64,000 bases of DNA from the NCBI RefSeq assembly GCF_026625145.1, contig NZ_CP113088.1:2459501-2523500 (forward strand). The letters are read 5' to 3'. The number at the start of each line of letters is the position of its first letter. Within the stretch, counting starts at the first letter, position 1. The notes beneath the pieces were generated by a model. The model was not told the DNA's origin. It saw nothing but the letters and a program-made list of their open reading frames with translations, and made no database searches. This stretch comes from Lacinutrix neustonica. GTDB taxonomy: Bacteria; Bacteroidota; Bacteroidia; Flavobacteriales; Flavobacteriaceae. Both the position numbers and the translations under genes were made by a program. Below, in pieces: positions 1 through 10,061 of the stretch.

Positions 1-2
1 TA

Positions 3-371
3 AACGATGTAGTGCTTAGTCAAAATAAATATATAGGCTTCTATTATTTTGATAACCTTAAGTCTTTGTCATTCCATAACTCATATATCGAACTCTTAGC
101 TGGCGGAGGTATTTTTGTGTTGCTCTTTTTCTTCATTATTATCAGGAATACCTGGAAATATCTTAATAGAGTCAATAGGAGCATCTTGGTGGGCATTCTC
201 GTTGGAGCGACCTTTGAGAGTTTTTTAGTACAACCCTTTATGTTGATCTCTATTTTGCTGTATATTATAATTATTTTGAATAATACTGAAATAAAATTTC
301 AATGGAAACAAGCGTTTACTAATACTGAACCGGAGCGTCCTACACAGGTAGTAGATTATCCTATCGAATAA
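3..371 (+). CDS. O-antigen ligase/polymerase-like membrane protein, C-terminal part
   Basis: This is the 3' end of a gene that starts left of the window; the reading frame is already open at the first bases. The visible part of about 122 residues contains HNSYIELLAGGGIF followed by a hydrophobic segment, a short basic loop, and two more membrane segments ending at IIILNN. The HNSY-E-L-A-G pattern before a transmembrane helix is the typical late periplasmic loop of Wzy polymerases and WaaL-type O-antigen ligases. These inner-membrane proteins join or transfer polysaccharide repeat units. A tail of about 25 polar residues follows the last helix. The next gene starts 13 bases downstream on the same strand and is a glycosyltransferase, which fits an exopolysaccharide or O-antigen locus. 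Polymerase and ligase cannot be told apart from this fragment. Confidence 0.7.
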   Translation, partial: NDVVLSQNKYIGFYYFDNLKSLSFHNSYIELLAGGGIFVLLFFFIIIRNTWKYLNRVNRSILVGILVGATFESFLVQPFMLISILLYIIIILNNTEIKFQWKQAFTNTEPERPTQVVDYPIE

Positions 372-384
372 ATTATAAGAACAA

Positions 385-1557
385 ATGGAAAAAATAAATG
401 TTGCTATGGTTTGCAAATTAATGCCCTATTACCGGTTGGGTGTTTTTCAAAGTCTTAGTACTATTACAGAAACTTACGAGTTTAGTTTTTTTGGTGATAC
501 TAAAGAGCAAGGTGGTATAAAACAGATTCCATTTTCGTATGCAACGGCCGGAGGTGAAGGGCGGATTCGATGGATTAAAACCGGAAATTACTTTTATAAA
601 CCAGAACGTCTCTTATGGCAAACAGGTATTATCAAAGAAATATTTAGATCCAAATTTAAGGTTTTCGTGTTTGAAGGTGCTTTGGCCCATTTACCCATCT
701 CGGTTATTTGCACTGCTTTGTAAACTCTGTGACAAAAAAGTGGTGTTTTGGACGCACGGTAATAGAGGATTAGACAGAGGCATCAAGAAATTTCTAAGGG
801 TGATTCTCTTTAAATGGCTTGGGGATGGTTTATTTCTCTATGGTCATTTTCAACGGAACCTCATGATCGAAGACGGTTACGATCCTAATAAACTTTTTGT
901 TATTTTTAATTCATTACAGCCGGAAAAGCAATTTAAAATATTAAAGGATATATCGAACGGTTCATCTCAAGATAATAATAAGGCACTATTTCAATCGGCT
1001 AATAATTTCACCTTAATATTTATTGGTAGACTCGTTGATTCTAAAGGGGTAATGAATATATTAAAAGCAATGAAATCACTTAAAGACGCCTCTATTTTAG
1101 TCAATTGTATTTTTATTGGGGAGGGAGAAGAAAAAGAAAAAATGCAAACGTTTTGTATTCTAAACGAGCTTAATACCCAGGTGTATTTTGCAGGGGCTTT
1201 GTATGATGAAGAAAGTATAGCACCTTATTTTGTGAAGGCCGATTTAATGATTTCTCCTGGTAATGTAGGTCTCAATTGTATTCATGCGCTAGCGTACGGT
1301 GTTCCTGTGTTGACTCATAATAATTTTGTGTATCAAAACCCGAAGTAGAAGCTATTGTCGATGGCAAAACAGGTATTTTTTACCAATATAATGCTATGGA
1401 CGATATGCTTCATAAATTAAAATATTGGATGGAAAATAACATTTCTAAGAGTAGTAATACTCGTGACTGTCAACAGGTCATTAAAACTCTTTATAACCCA
1501 TCCCATCAAGCGCAATGTATAGTTTTAGGCCTAAATACTATATTAAATGGAAAATAA
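385..1557 (+). CDS. GT4-family glycosyltransferase (two sequence lesions)
   Basis: About 390 residues once two frame breaks are repaired. The N-terminal half begins MEKINVAMVCKLMPYYRLGV and carries VVFWTHGNRG. The C-terminal half has the GT-B nucleotide-sugar domain, with LIFIGRLVDSKGV, a Gly-rich loop FIGEGEEKE and the late segment SPGNVGLNCIHALAYGVPV. This pattern belongs to retaining GT4 glycosyltransferases, which move a sugar from a nucleotide donor to a lipid-linked glycan at the cytoplasmic face. Frame break one is TCTCGG at 698-703; reading TCTGG gives HLPIWLFALLC. Break two is CCGA at 1340-1343; reading CCAGA gives NPEVEAIVDGKTG. The repaired frame ends at 1557 and overlaps the next gene by 11 bases, as expected in a tight operon. 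Donor and acceptor sugars are unknown. Confidence 0.85.
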
Positions 1558-2785
1558 ACCGCTACATACATTAGTTTCTGCTTTTGCCTGCGGGCCTCAT
1601 TGGGGGTCAGAAATTGGGATGGGCTGGAATTGGGTGATTAGCACCAGCAACTTTTGTCAGCTAACGGTGATAACCGAACTGGGTTTTAAAAAAGATATTG
1701 AGGCTGTGCTTCCTGATTTAGAGATTAAATTCCCGCCAAAATTTTACTATATAGATATTGGAGCACGGGGGCGAAAATTATTTTGGAAACAGGGTGCCGC
1801 AAGCTTTTATAGTCACTACAAAAGGTGGCAAAAAAAGGCCTATGTGCTCGCAAAAGAATTGTTAGAAAAGGAAGATTTTGATGTCATCCATCAATTGAAT
1901 ATGATTGGATATCGTGAGCCAGGTTATCTCTCGGAAGATTCAAGGAAAGCCATATATTATTGGGCCAATAGGAGGATACAACCAATTCCCGCAATCTTAT
2001 TTTTCAATTTTAAATACTAAAGACAAGCTATTCTACTTGGCTAGAAACATTATAAACAAGTTTCAAATGCATTTTTTAACACGACCACATAAAGCTTATA
2101 AAAAGGCGAAAGTCGTGATTCTTGCAACCCCTTCCGGACGGGAAATTGTATCGAAATATACTAAAAAAGAATCCATCATATTGCCTGAAACAGGCGCGCA
2201 TAAAGTACCAATGAGTCTTAAAACGTATCGTGATAAGGAGAAGTTGGTGCTTGTTTGGTTGGCTTAATTGCAGGACGAAAAGCGTTACCAATTGCTTTAA
2301 ATGCTATTGCTAAATCTAAACATAGAGACAAAGTGATTTTGAATGTTATTGGAGAAGGTCCTAATACAGAGCAATCGAAAGCCCTTATAGAGAGATTGGG
2401 CTTAAACAATGTCCATTGGTTTGGAGTAAGACCCAATGAAGAAACAAAACGAGAAATTTCAAAAGCTGACCTGTTATTTTTTACTAGTTTACTTGATGCA
2501 ACTAGCACTGTTATTTTTGAAGCATTACAAGCTAATACTCCAGTGATGTGCCATGATACCTGTGGTTTTGGAGCGGTCATTGACGCCACTTGTGGCATTA
2601 AAATACCTCTCATTAACGTTTCAAAAAGTATTAAATTATTTAGCCAAGAGATTGACAAACTCATTGAAAATCCTACAAAAATTGAGGCATTAAAACAAGG
2701 CTGTCGTCCGAAGGTTGAAGCCTATTATTGGAATGAAAAAGGAAAAAAACTGTATAATATTTATAAAGAATGCTTAGTAAAATAA
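1547..2785 (+). CDS. GT4-family glycosyltransferase (two sequence lesions)
   Basis: About 412 residues after repair. The N-terminus has SAFACGPHWGSEIGMGWNW, a common start in GT4 enzymes of exopolysaccharide loci. The mid-region reads GYREPGYLWK followed by GPIGGYNQFP, and the donor-binding half has GLIAGRKALPIAL, VIGEGPNTE, VHWFGVRPNEE and a late acidic segment TSLLDATSTVIFEAL. Lesion one is TCTCGG at 1929-1934; TCTGG restores the family's Trp in GYLWK. Lesion two is TTGG at 2259-2262, where TCTGG restores VLVWSGLIAGRK. It sits between another GT4 gene (11-base overlap) and an acetyltransferase (16-base overlap), so it is probably translated in a coupled operon. Predicted role: addition of one sugar to the repeat unit. 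Specificity cannot be read from the sequence. Confidence 0.85.
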
Positions 2786-3324
2786 AAAGATATGTTGTTT
2801 TGATAAGAGATTGGTATTTAGTTAACTTTAAATACAAAAACATTCAGATTGGTAAACATTTTCACAGCGGCAAAGGCGTGAACATGTGGGCAAAAAACGG
2901 CATTACCATTGGAGATAATTTCTATATAGGCCGGTATTCTCAAATTGAATGTGATGCGAGCATAGGTGATAATGTCATTTTGGGAAACTATGTGGCTTTC
3001 GTTGGAAAATACGATCATAAGTACACAGAAATAGGTGTCCCAATACGTTTGGCTTCTCAAATTAGGGACGATGATTATAGCTGGCATGGCTTAACCTCAA
3101 AAATAGTGGTGAATAACGATGTTTGGATAGGGTATGGAGCTATTGTTATGTCGGGGGTTACTATAGGAAAGGGATGTATTATCGCTGCCGGAAGTGTCGT
3201 TACTAAAGACGTAGAAGATTATGCTATAGTGGGTGGAAACCCTGCGAGAGTTTTAAAAAAAAGATTCAGTAATGAAGAAATAACGGCGCATGAAAAAATG
3301 AGGGGGGGCTTGGGCATTAATTAA
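2770..3324 (+). CDS. Left-handed beta-helix (hexapeptide) O-acetyltransferase
   Basis: 184 residues. Successive hexapeptide repeats (ITIGDNFYIGRYSQIECD, IGDNVILGNYVAF, VWIGYGAIVMSGVTIGKG) form the left-handed beta-helix of trimeric acetyltransferases of the WcaF/CatB/LacA type. The late segment AAGSVVTKDVEDYAIVGGNPARVL is the family's C-terminal signature. The histidine of SWHGLTS is a plausible catalytic base, as in this family. Such enzymes transfer acetyl from acetyl-CoA to a sugar hydroxyl in the cytoplasm. The start codon lies inside the end of the upstream glycosyltransferase, implying translational coupling. The reading frame is intact. Role inferred from family and place: O-acetylation of a polysaccharide residue. 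Confidence 0.88.
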   Translation: MLSKIKRYVVLIRDWYLVNFKYKNIQIGKHFHSGKGVNMWAKNGITIGDNFYIGRYSQIECDASIGDNVILGNYVAFVGKYDHKYTEIGVPIRLASQIRDDDYSWHGLTSKIVVNNDVWIGYGAIVMSGVTIGKGCIIAAGSVVTKDVEDYAIVGGNPARVLKKRFSNEEITAHEKMRGGLGIN

Positions 3325-3377
3325 AGTTGTGCCCGCGTCTTTTAAGGAAAAAAAAACAGATATTAAATGTATATATT

Positions 3378-4091
3378 ATGAAAGCTTTATTAGGTTTTAA
3401 GGTCTTTGATGGCTCGGTTGAGGATATCGATTTGAGCACAAATCGAATTATTAACACCATCAATCCGCATAGTTATTGCATGACTAAAAAGGATGAAGAG
3501 TTTAAACAGGTTCTAAAGAATTCTGATATTTTACTACCAGATGGAATTGGGATTGTATGGGCATCAAAAATGCTTCATAAACAAAGCATAAAAAAAATTG
3601 CTGGTTTTGATATTTTTCTTTTTTTAATGAAACATTTAAATGCTACTGGTGGCTCTTGTTTTTTTTTAGGAGCATCCCAGGCAACATTGGCGTTAATTAA
3701 GGCTAAAACAGCCAGAGAGTTCCCTAATGTAACGGTTAACACCTATTCACCACCATACAAAAAAATATTTAGTAAAGAAGACAATAACCTGATGATAAAG
3801 AACGTGAATGCCCATACACCAAATGTCCTTTTTGTGGGCATGACTGCACCAAAACAGGAGAAATGGGCATATGAACATAAAGTGGTTTTAAAGGCCGATA
3901 TTATTTGCTCCATTGGAGCCGTATTCGATTTTTATGCAGGCACAGTTAAAAGACCTAGCGCTTTCTGGATTAACTTAGGCTTGGAATGGCTTCCGCGGTT
4001 TTTAAAAGAACCCAAACGTCTTGCAGAAAGAAATTTGGTGTCTACCCCTAAATTTGTGTTCGAGGTGATTCGACATAAGATAAAAGGTTGA
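3378..4091 (+). CDS. WecG/TagA/CpsF-family (GT26) glycosyltransferase
   Basis: 237 residues from the ATG at 3378. An upstream GTG at 3327 would add an unrelated leader, so I prefer the ATG. Family signatures are LLPDGIGIVWASKM near residue 50, the FFLGAS loop near 95, and LFVGMTAPKQEKW near 155, the GMxxPKQE motif of GT26. Members such as TagA and WecG transfer an N-acetylmannosamine-type sugar to an undecaprenyl-linked acceptor during surface-glycan assembly. Here the gene lies at the end of a glycosyltransferase run and just before the export genes. The C-terminal stretch FLKEPKRLAERN resembles the membrane-association tail known in this family. The frame is intact and the exact donor sugar is unknown. 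Confidence 0.88.
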   Translation: MKALLGFKVFDGSVEDIDLSTNRIINTINPHSYCMTKKDEEFKQVLKNSDILLPDGIGIVWASKMLHKQSIKKIAGFDIFLFLMKHLNATGGSCFFLGASQATLALIKAKTAREFPNVTVNTYSPPYKKIFSKEDNNLMIKNVNAHTPNVLFVGMTAPKQEKWAYEHKVVLKADIICSIGAVFDFYAGTVKRPSAFWINLGLEWLPRFLKEPKRLAERNLVSTPKFVFEVIRHKIKG

Positions 4092-4197
4092 CTTCTAGCC
4101 GACAAACAGCATAGAAAGCAGTCCAAAATACGCCAAAACGGTCATGATTTTAATTCATTTTACATATCTTGAAAGTCCTTTTAAATTCTAAAATAAA

Positions 4198-4959
4198 ATG
4201 TATAAAAGCAGTCTCATCTTACTCGTTCTTGTCATGCTTTTACAGTCTTGTAAAAGCAAAAAGGAGATCCTATATTTTCAAGACGCCCAAAACTCCAATA
4301 TAGAAAAAATTAACTATCAGGAAACTAAAATACAACCCAACGATATTTTAAGCATTATTGTGAGCACACCCCTACCGGAGGCAGCAATACCTTACAACAG
4401 CCAATCTTTGGGTGAGACTAATTTTAATATTGAAGCCTTGAAACTTCAAGGTTATTTAGTTTCAGAAGAACATACGATCAATTTTCCCATTTTAGGCTTG
4501 TTTTCAACAAAGGATAAAACCATTGATGCTTTGGGCTTGGAAGTGAAACAGCGTTTGGAAGACGGGGACCATTTAAAAGATGCTACCGTGAATGTACGTT
4601 TACTAAATGCCAAGATTACTATTCTTGGTGAAGTAAAATTGCCGGGAACCTTCACTTTTACAGAAAGAAGCATCACAGTGCCTCAAGCCTTGGGTTATGC
4701 GGGAGATTTAGCAATAACAGGAGAACGTAAGGACGTTCTGCTTATAAGAGAAGAAAATGGAAAACGGAGTATTACCCATATAGACCTCACAAAGACCGAT
4801 TGGTTTGATACGCCCAATTATTATGTGAAACCAAATGATGTTATTGTTGTAAATCCTAATAATACCAAAGTTAAAAGTGCTGGCTTTATTGGTAATGCAG
4901 GCGTGGTATTAACTATTGCATCATTAGTTTTATCTTCAATTGTATTAATTTCAAGATAG
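4198..4959 (+). CDS. Wza-like polysaccharide export lipoprotein
   Basis: 253 residues. It begins with a lipoprotein signal (hydrophobic segment, then LLQSCKSKK, lipid Cys near residue 18). The poly_export domain follows (IQPNDILSIIVSTP), then SLBB-type beta-grasp repeats with the signature LGEVKLPGTFTF near 145 and VKPNDVIVVNP near 215. It ends in one hydrophobic helix, the usual layout of flavobacterial Wza homologues. The protein should form the outer-membrane channel for polysaccharide export. It ends one base before the Wzc-like kinase start, so the two are probably one transcription and translation unit. The frame is intact. Confidence 0.92.
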   Translation: MYKSSLILLVLVMLLQSCKSKKEILYFQDAQNSNIEKINYQETKIQPNDILSIIVSTPLPEAAIPYNSQSLGETNFNIEALKLQGYLVSEEHTINFPILGLFSTKDKTIDALGLEVKQRLEDGDHLKDATVNVRLLNAKITILGEVKLPGTFTFTERSITVPQALGYAGDLAITGERKDVLLIREENGKRSITHIDLTKTDWFDTPNYYVKPNDVIVVNPNNTKVKSAGFIGNAGVVLTIASLVLSSIVLISR

Positions 4960-4960
4960 T

Positions 4961-7279
4961 ATGAAAGATCCCGGATATGTTTTAGACACTGATAATGAGA
5001 GTTCCATCGCATTAAAGGACAATTTATTAAAGTACTTAAGTAAATGGCCATGGTTTGTTATATCGGTTGTATTGTGTCTGTTTTTTGGCTATTTGTATGT
5101 CCGGTATGCTTCAATTGTTTATGCTTCAGAAGCAAAAATAAAAATTATTGATGATTCCAAGGAATTTGATATTGCTACCGATGCCTTATCCCTTTTAGGT
5201 GGCGGCTCGAAAATAAACCTAGACAATGAAATTGCCGTTATTAAATCCTATAGGTTATTAGACCAAGTTGTTTCGTCTCTAAATCTGGATATTGAATATT
5301 ATGAATCGGGTACGTTAAAGCATCAACAAATTTTTGAAGCACCCTTTTTGGTTTCTAAATTGTTTCCTGAGAATAGTCTTGAAAAAACAATGGTTTATCA
5401 TGTGTCTCTCACAGATAAAGACATGAAAATTACAGATTTGGAGGGCCAGGTTTTTACTATGGATTCCTCGGCTATTAGTTTTACCAAAGCAGATTTCCCA
5501 ATTCAAATGACTAGAAACGCAAATGTTGATTTCGAATCTTCTAAAAACCGCGACTACTTTGTTCAAATCCATAATAAAAAAGAAACCGTCCTTAATTTAA
5601 TTAAGACACTCACTGTAGAACCTATTACTACCGATAGCGATGTGCTTTCCATTGGGATGCACAGTGAAAGTCCTAAGCTGGCAGAGACCATTTTAAATGA
5701 GATTGTTACTACATTTAATGAAGATGGTATTATGGATAGGCAATTGGTCTCTAAACGAACCTTAGATTTTATAGATGACCGGTTTTTGTACCTTTCCGCG
5801 AGAGCTGGACTCTATTGAAGCAAATAAAAAAACCTACAAGCAAACCAACAACCTCTCTTACATTCAGGCCGATGCTGGAATGACCATCGAAAAACGCTCT
5901 GTTGCCGAAAGTGAAGTCTTTAGGATTGAAACCCAAATAGAACTGTCTAAGCTCTTAGAAAACAATTTGAAGAATCAAACCAGTTTTGGCTTACTACCGG
6001 CCGATATTGGTGTGGAGAATGCCAATATCAATAGCCTGGTGTTTCAATATAATCAAGTCGTTTTGGAACGGGAAAAATTAATTACGAGTGCAGGTTTAAG
6101 TAATCCAGCGGTTAAATTATTGTCCTCTCAATTAATTACAGCAAAATCCAATATATTAAATACGGTTAACAGTTATCAAAACCAGTTAAAGGTTTCCTTG
6201 AAACAACTAAAACAAAAAGAATATAGTGCCGATGCCCTGTTTTCTCAACTTCCGAGAGAAAGAAATGATGCTGAGGTCCATTGAACGCCAACAGGGGATA
6301 AAAGAAAATTTATTTTTATTGTTACTTCAAAAAAGGGAGGAGGCCGCCATTAATTTTGCGGTGACTGCACCCTCGATAAAAGTGGTCGATTATGGGCTTA
6401 CTAGTATTAAACCCGTGTCTCCTAAAAAAATGATTGTTGCTTTAGGCGCGCTAATGTTAGGATTGGTTCTTCCTTTAGGATTCTTTTATATAAAATTTAC
6501 TTTAGACACAAAAATTAAAGGGAAGGCAGATTTAGAAAAACTAGCTCCTGGCATTCCGGTTTTGGCAGAAATCCCCTCACTAAAGGATACCACCAGTTTT
6601 TTTAGTACCAATGAGCGCTCGGTTAAAGCCGAATCATTTCGAATTTTGGCCACAAACTTAAAATACTTGTTGTTTAAAAAGCAGGATGACGCAGGACATA
6701 TCATTTTTATCGCTTCTGCCGTGAAAGGGGAGGGCAAAACTTTTGTGGCGCTTAACCTAGCGATGGCTTTTGCGGGTCTTAAGAAAAAAGTATTACTGGT
6801 GGGTGCCGATTTAAGAAATCCGCAGCTACATAATTATTTTAAAAATGATAAACAGGACATTGGTTTGTCAAACTTTCTTTATAATCCAGAAACGAATTGG
6901 AAAGATTGCATAAACCGGAATATCTCTGAAAACGTTTTTCTTGATATTTGTTTTAGTGGCCCTATCCCGCCAAATGCTGCAGAACTTATGGCCGGAGATA
7001 ATTTAGAGAAATTCTTTGATTACGCTAAAACGGAGTATGACTATATTATCTTGGATACTGCACCAACAGTGCCCGTGGCAGACACCTTATTGATTTCTCG
7101 GTTTAACAGACATGACTGTCTTTATCACTCGTTCAGAATATACCGAAAAACGGCTTATTGAATTCTCTAAGGAACTGAGTAAAAGTCAAAAACTTAAAAA
7201 CATGGCTTACGTGATTAACGATGTAGCGTTTAATAAACGTTCAGGTTATAACTATGGTTATGAATACGGTTATGACTAA
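4961..7279 (+). CDS. Wzc-like chain-length regulator and BY-type tyrosine kinase (three lesions)
   Basis: About 771 residues after repair. An N-terminal Wzz domain has one membrane helix near residues 27-50. A coiled-coil periplasmic region follows, with a second helix (MIVALGALMLGLVLPLGFF) before the cytoplasmic kinase. Kinase motifs are Walker A SAVKGEGKTFVALN (near 585), Walker A' VLLVGADLRNP, and Walker B YIILDTAP (near 693). The last ten residues, YNYGYEYGYD, form the tyrosine cluster that BY-kinases autophosphorylate to control polymer length with Wza. Lesions are CCGCGA at 5796-5801 (CCAGA gives LSRELDSIEA), CCGAGA at 6252-6257 (gives LPEKEMM), and TCTCGG at 7096-7101 (gives LISGLTDMTVFITR). 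Without repair the gene looks like three unrelated pieces. Confidence 0.9.
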
Positions 7280-7289
7280 AGCAGAAGTA

Positions 7290-7925
7290 TCAATCGCAGG
7301 AATGGCAGGGGTAGCGATGCTTGTTTGGGATGCGATAGAGGATCCCAAAATCGTATTGTAGATAATTAGATCGGTTAGGAGATGGGCTTAATGTTTTTTT
7401 GCCTGTAGCTTGAGTAAATAGACGAAAATGAGTGCTCATGTAGAAAGTAACGCCACCACCAAAATTGGTGTTCAATCCACGGTCACCATCATAAAAGGTA
7501 CTTCCTAGGCCCACATGAACATACCCTTCAAAAGAGGATCTGTATTTGTTTACCAGTAAATTTGTAATATAGTACTTAAAGGTTAAGTCTGTAGCCAGGA
7601 AATCTATGGGGTTGTCAAGGAGAATACCGTTTCGTGTCTTTCCCTTTTTGTAACGATTGAAATTTAGAGACCCTTCTAGTCCGAAATCATTTAAAAACCG
7701 TTTTTCAACCAAGAATTTAAAAGGATTGGAGAAGTGATAATTATCATTAAAACCAAAGGGCTTACTCAATTGCGTATTCGAGTCGTGAACGATTAAAACA
7801 CCTAATCCTATTATCCAAGGGTTTTCAGTATCATCAAAGTTCTGCGCGCGTGAGTGAAAGGAGAACAATACGTTGAATATAAAGAGTAATACAATGGGTT
7901 TATAAGTGTCGTTAGCGACTATCAT
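7290..7925 (-). CDS. Secreted outer-membrane beta-barrel-like protein
   Basis: 211 residues with an N-terminal signal peptide (hydrophobic VLLFIFNVLF, then SRAQ as likely cleavage region). The mature part alternates aromatic and polar residues in short strands (WIIGLGVLIV, GLEGSLNFNRY, FKYYITNLLV, FEGYVHVGLGS, GGGVTFYMS) and ends soon after YDFGILYRIP. This resembles the 8-stranded OmpA/OprF-like barrels common in Bacteroidota. No peptidoglycan-binding domain follows. It converges with the Wzc-like gene, leaving only 10 bases between the two stops. A role in the polysaccharide locus is possible but not shown. Confidence 0.65.
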   Translation of the reverse strand: MIVANDTYKPIVLLFIFNVLFSFHSRAQNFDDTENPWIIGLGVLIVHDSNTQLSKPFGFNDNYHFSNPFKFLVEKRFLNDFGLEGSLNFNRYKKGKTRNGILLDNPIDFLATDLTFKYYITNLLVNKYRSSFEGYVHVGLGSTFYDGDRGLNTNFGGGVTFYMSTHFRLFTQATGKKTLSPSPNRSNYLQYDFGILYRIPNKHRYPCHSCD

Positions 7926-8071
7926 TTTTATAAAATGTTTAATGGCCTTTAATTTAGACGATTGTTCTTTTTATAAAGGTCGTGAAATCTAGAAAGATTC
8001 CTATATAAAATGATTAGCCTTCGACGTTGATTATTAACTATTTATCGAAAATTTAGAGTTGATTAAACAGG

Positions 8072-8785
8072 TTACACATGAATAATCTCATCTGCTTCTA
8101 AAATAGCATCACCACGTAACCTTAAAAATATCCGGGCGACAGCAATGGTGTCCTTTTCACAATATCTAATAATACGGTCAATATCTTGTTCTTCATAATA
8201 CACACGATACACTTCACTACCTTCAATATCATCTTTAGGAGAAGGAATGCCTAAAACGTTAGTCATTAACTTTAAAGACGTGTAGGTTTTATAATCACCA
8301 AATTTCCACAATTCTAAAGTGTCTAAATGTGGGACTTCCCATGGTTTTTTACCAAACAGATTGAGTTTATAGGGGAGCTCAATATTATGAATAATCATGC
8401 GTCCGGCGATGTATGGGAAATCAAACTCCTTCCCATTGTGTGCGCAGAGTAAATGTTTAGCTTGACTAAAATGAGAAGTCAATAAATTTTTAAAGTCTTT
8501 TAGTAAATGGGGTTCTTCACCATAAAATGAGGTGGTACGAAACAACCGGGCATCGCCTTGCTTAGTGAAATAACCAACCGAAATACAAATAATCTTCCCG
8601 AACTCGGCCCGGATGCCAGCACGATCATAGAATTCTTCAGCATTAAATTCCTCTTTTCTTTGATAGCGCGACTTGGCTTCCCAAAGCTCTTGCTTCGTTT
8701 TATCTAATTCAGTAAAATGTTGTGTTTCAGGTACGGTTTCAATGTCTAAAAAGAGAATGTTTTCTAAGTTTAGTTTTGATATCAT
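8072..8785 (-). CDS. Predicted 3'-5' exonuclease, PolB-exonuclease-like (DEDDy)
   Basis: 237 residues. The first motif, LFLDIETVPE, gives Asp14 and Glu16. The second acidic motif is in AHNGKEFDFPYI near residue 120. The last is YCEKDTIAV near 215, where Tyr-x3-Asp marks the DEDDy subclass. These are the four metal ligands of the DnaQ/PolB exonuclease fold. The protein matches the bacterial family described as a predicted 3'-5' exonuclease related to the exonuclease domain of DNA polymerase B. It is a stand-alone domain with no polymerase part. The likely role is nucleic-acid end trimming, but no substrate is evident. The frame is intact and codon use resembles its neighbours. Confidence 0.85.
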   Translation of the reverse strand: MISKLNLENILFLDIETVPETQHFTELDKTKQELWEAKSRYQRKEEFNAEEFYDRAGIRAEFGKIICISVGYFTKQGDARLFRTTSFYGEEPHLLKDFKNLLTSHFSQAKHLLCAHNGKEFDFPYIAGRMIIHNIELPYKLNLFGKKPWEVPHLDTLELWKFGDYKTYTSLKLMTNVLGIPSPKDDIEGSEVYRVYYEEQDIDRIIRYCEKDTIAVARIFLRLRGDAILEADEIIHV

Positions 8786-8831
8786 AACGTTAACTTCTTT
8801 TTTTCGAAATTTCGAAAAATCTTATAAATAC

Positions 8832-9986
8832 TTAGTTTTTTGCCGCGTCCAACATTTTATAAGCCTCATCAATATAAAGGGAGATGTCGTCTGTAAAGCG
8901 ACCAACACCGGCATCAGGCGATTTTTGGTGTCCTAAACGTACGATAATAATGTTGTCTTCAGGTTGTACAATGACATATTGCCCTAGGTGACCACGCATC
9001 ATTTTGAAATCTTTGCCTTGGTGTGTTTTTAACCACCAGCCATAACCATACATTGGGCTAAATCGCGGTTTTAAGGATTTAGCTACAAAAGTAGAGTCTA
9101 AAACCTGTTCGCCGTTCCACTGGCCATGATCTTTATATAACTTTCCAAAGCGTGCAAAATCTTTAGCATTACTAGCAATACAACAATACGCCTTTACTAA
9201 ATCGTGTTCGTCACTATCTACCTGCCATAGGGTTGGGTGTTCTGCTCCTAAGGGTTTCCAAAAACTCTCGGCTAAATAATCGTACATTTTTTTGCCTGTC
9301 GCTTTTTCAATCACCATCGCTAACATTTGTGTGTCTCCACTGGCATACTTAAAGGCTTTTCCGGGTTCTGTAACCACTTTTAAACCGTTCATGACTTTCG
9401 CCAAATCATCATCAAAATAAGCGCGAGTGGTAATCGATAATGGGGAATAATAAGCTTCATCCCAATTCGTACCTGAACTCATAGAAGACAAATCACCTAC
9501 CGTCATTTTAGCGGCTAAGCCATCGCAAAAGGCAGGTAGGAAATCGCAAACAGGTTGTTCTAAACTTTCAATGTCACCATCCATTATTGCTTTGCCTAAT
9601 AAACCAGAAACGTAGCTTTTTGCCATAGAGAACGAGTTTGATTTTGAGCGCTCATTATAATCATCATAATACTTTTCAAACCAAATACTGTCGTTCTTAA
9701 TAATAACATAAGCGACCGTGCCCCAATCTTTATGCGCCTTATCTAAAGCGTCTGTTTCTGTAGCCGAATTGTAGTCCTTATGGTTTGGCCAAGGTTGTGG
9801 TGTTCCCGTGGCTATGGTTCTATTGTCAAACTTTTTATAATCGTCTAAAAAAGCAGTGGTGTAACCTCGCAGATAGATCGTGCGAACGGCTTTTATTAAA
9901 TAGTCTGTATCTGTAATGTATAGGGTCGCTATTAATAATCCAAAAAGGATGACTAAAACGGTAAGCAACTTTTTTAGGAACGTCAT
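8832..9986 (-). CDS. Beta-lactamase-family serine hydrolase, membrane-anchored
   Basis: 384 residues. An N-terminal hydrophobic helix (LLTVLVILFGLLIATLYI) anchors or exports the protein. SMAKSYVSGLLG near residue 120 is the SxxK motif of class C beta-lactamase-like enzymes. YASGDTQML supplies the Tyr-x-(Ser/Asn)-type second motif, and MRGHLGQYVIVQPEDN near 350 is the HxG-type third motif. Family members include esterases, D-amino peptidases and penicillin-binding proteins, so resistance should not be assumed. The domain lacks any TPR or lipocalin extension. The frame is intact. It lies head to tail after a DUF4442 gene, with about 75 bases between them. Confidence 0.85.
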   Translation of the reverse strand: MTFLKKLLTVLVILFGLLIATLYITDTDYLIKAVRTIYLRGYTTAFLDDYKKFDNRTIATGTPQPWPNHKDYNSATETDALDKAHKDWGTVAYVIIKNDSIWFEKYYDDYNERSKSNSFSMAKSYVSGLLGKAIMDGDIESLEQPVCDFLPAFCDGLAAKMTVGDLSSMSSGTNWDEAYYSPLSITTRAYFDDDLAKVMNGLKVVTEPGKAFKYASGDTQMLAMVIEKATGKKMYDYLAESFWKPLGAEHPTLWQVDSDEHDLVKAYCCIASNAKDFARFGKLYKDHGQWNGEQVLDSTFVAKSLKPRFSPMYGYGWWLKTHQGKDFKMMRGHLGQYVIVQPEDNIIIVRLGHQKSPDAGVGRFTDDISLYIDEAYKMLDAAKN

Positions 9987-10061
9987 GTTAAGATTTAGTT
10001 TAGAAGAATAAATATAAAGAATTATAATGACCCCTATTGAAGAATTAAAAAAAAATCTTAT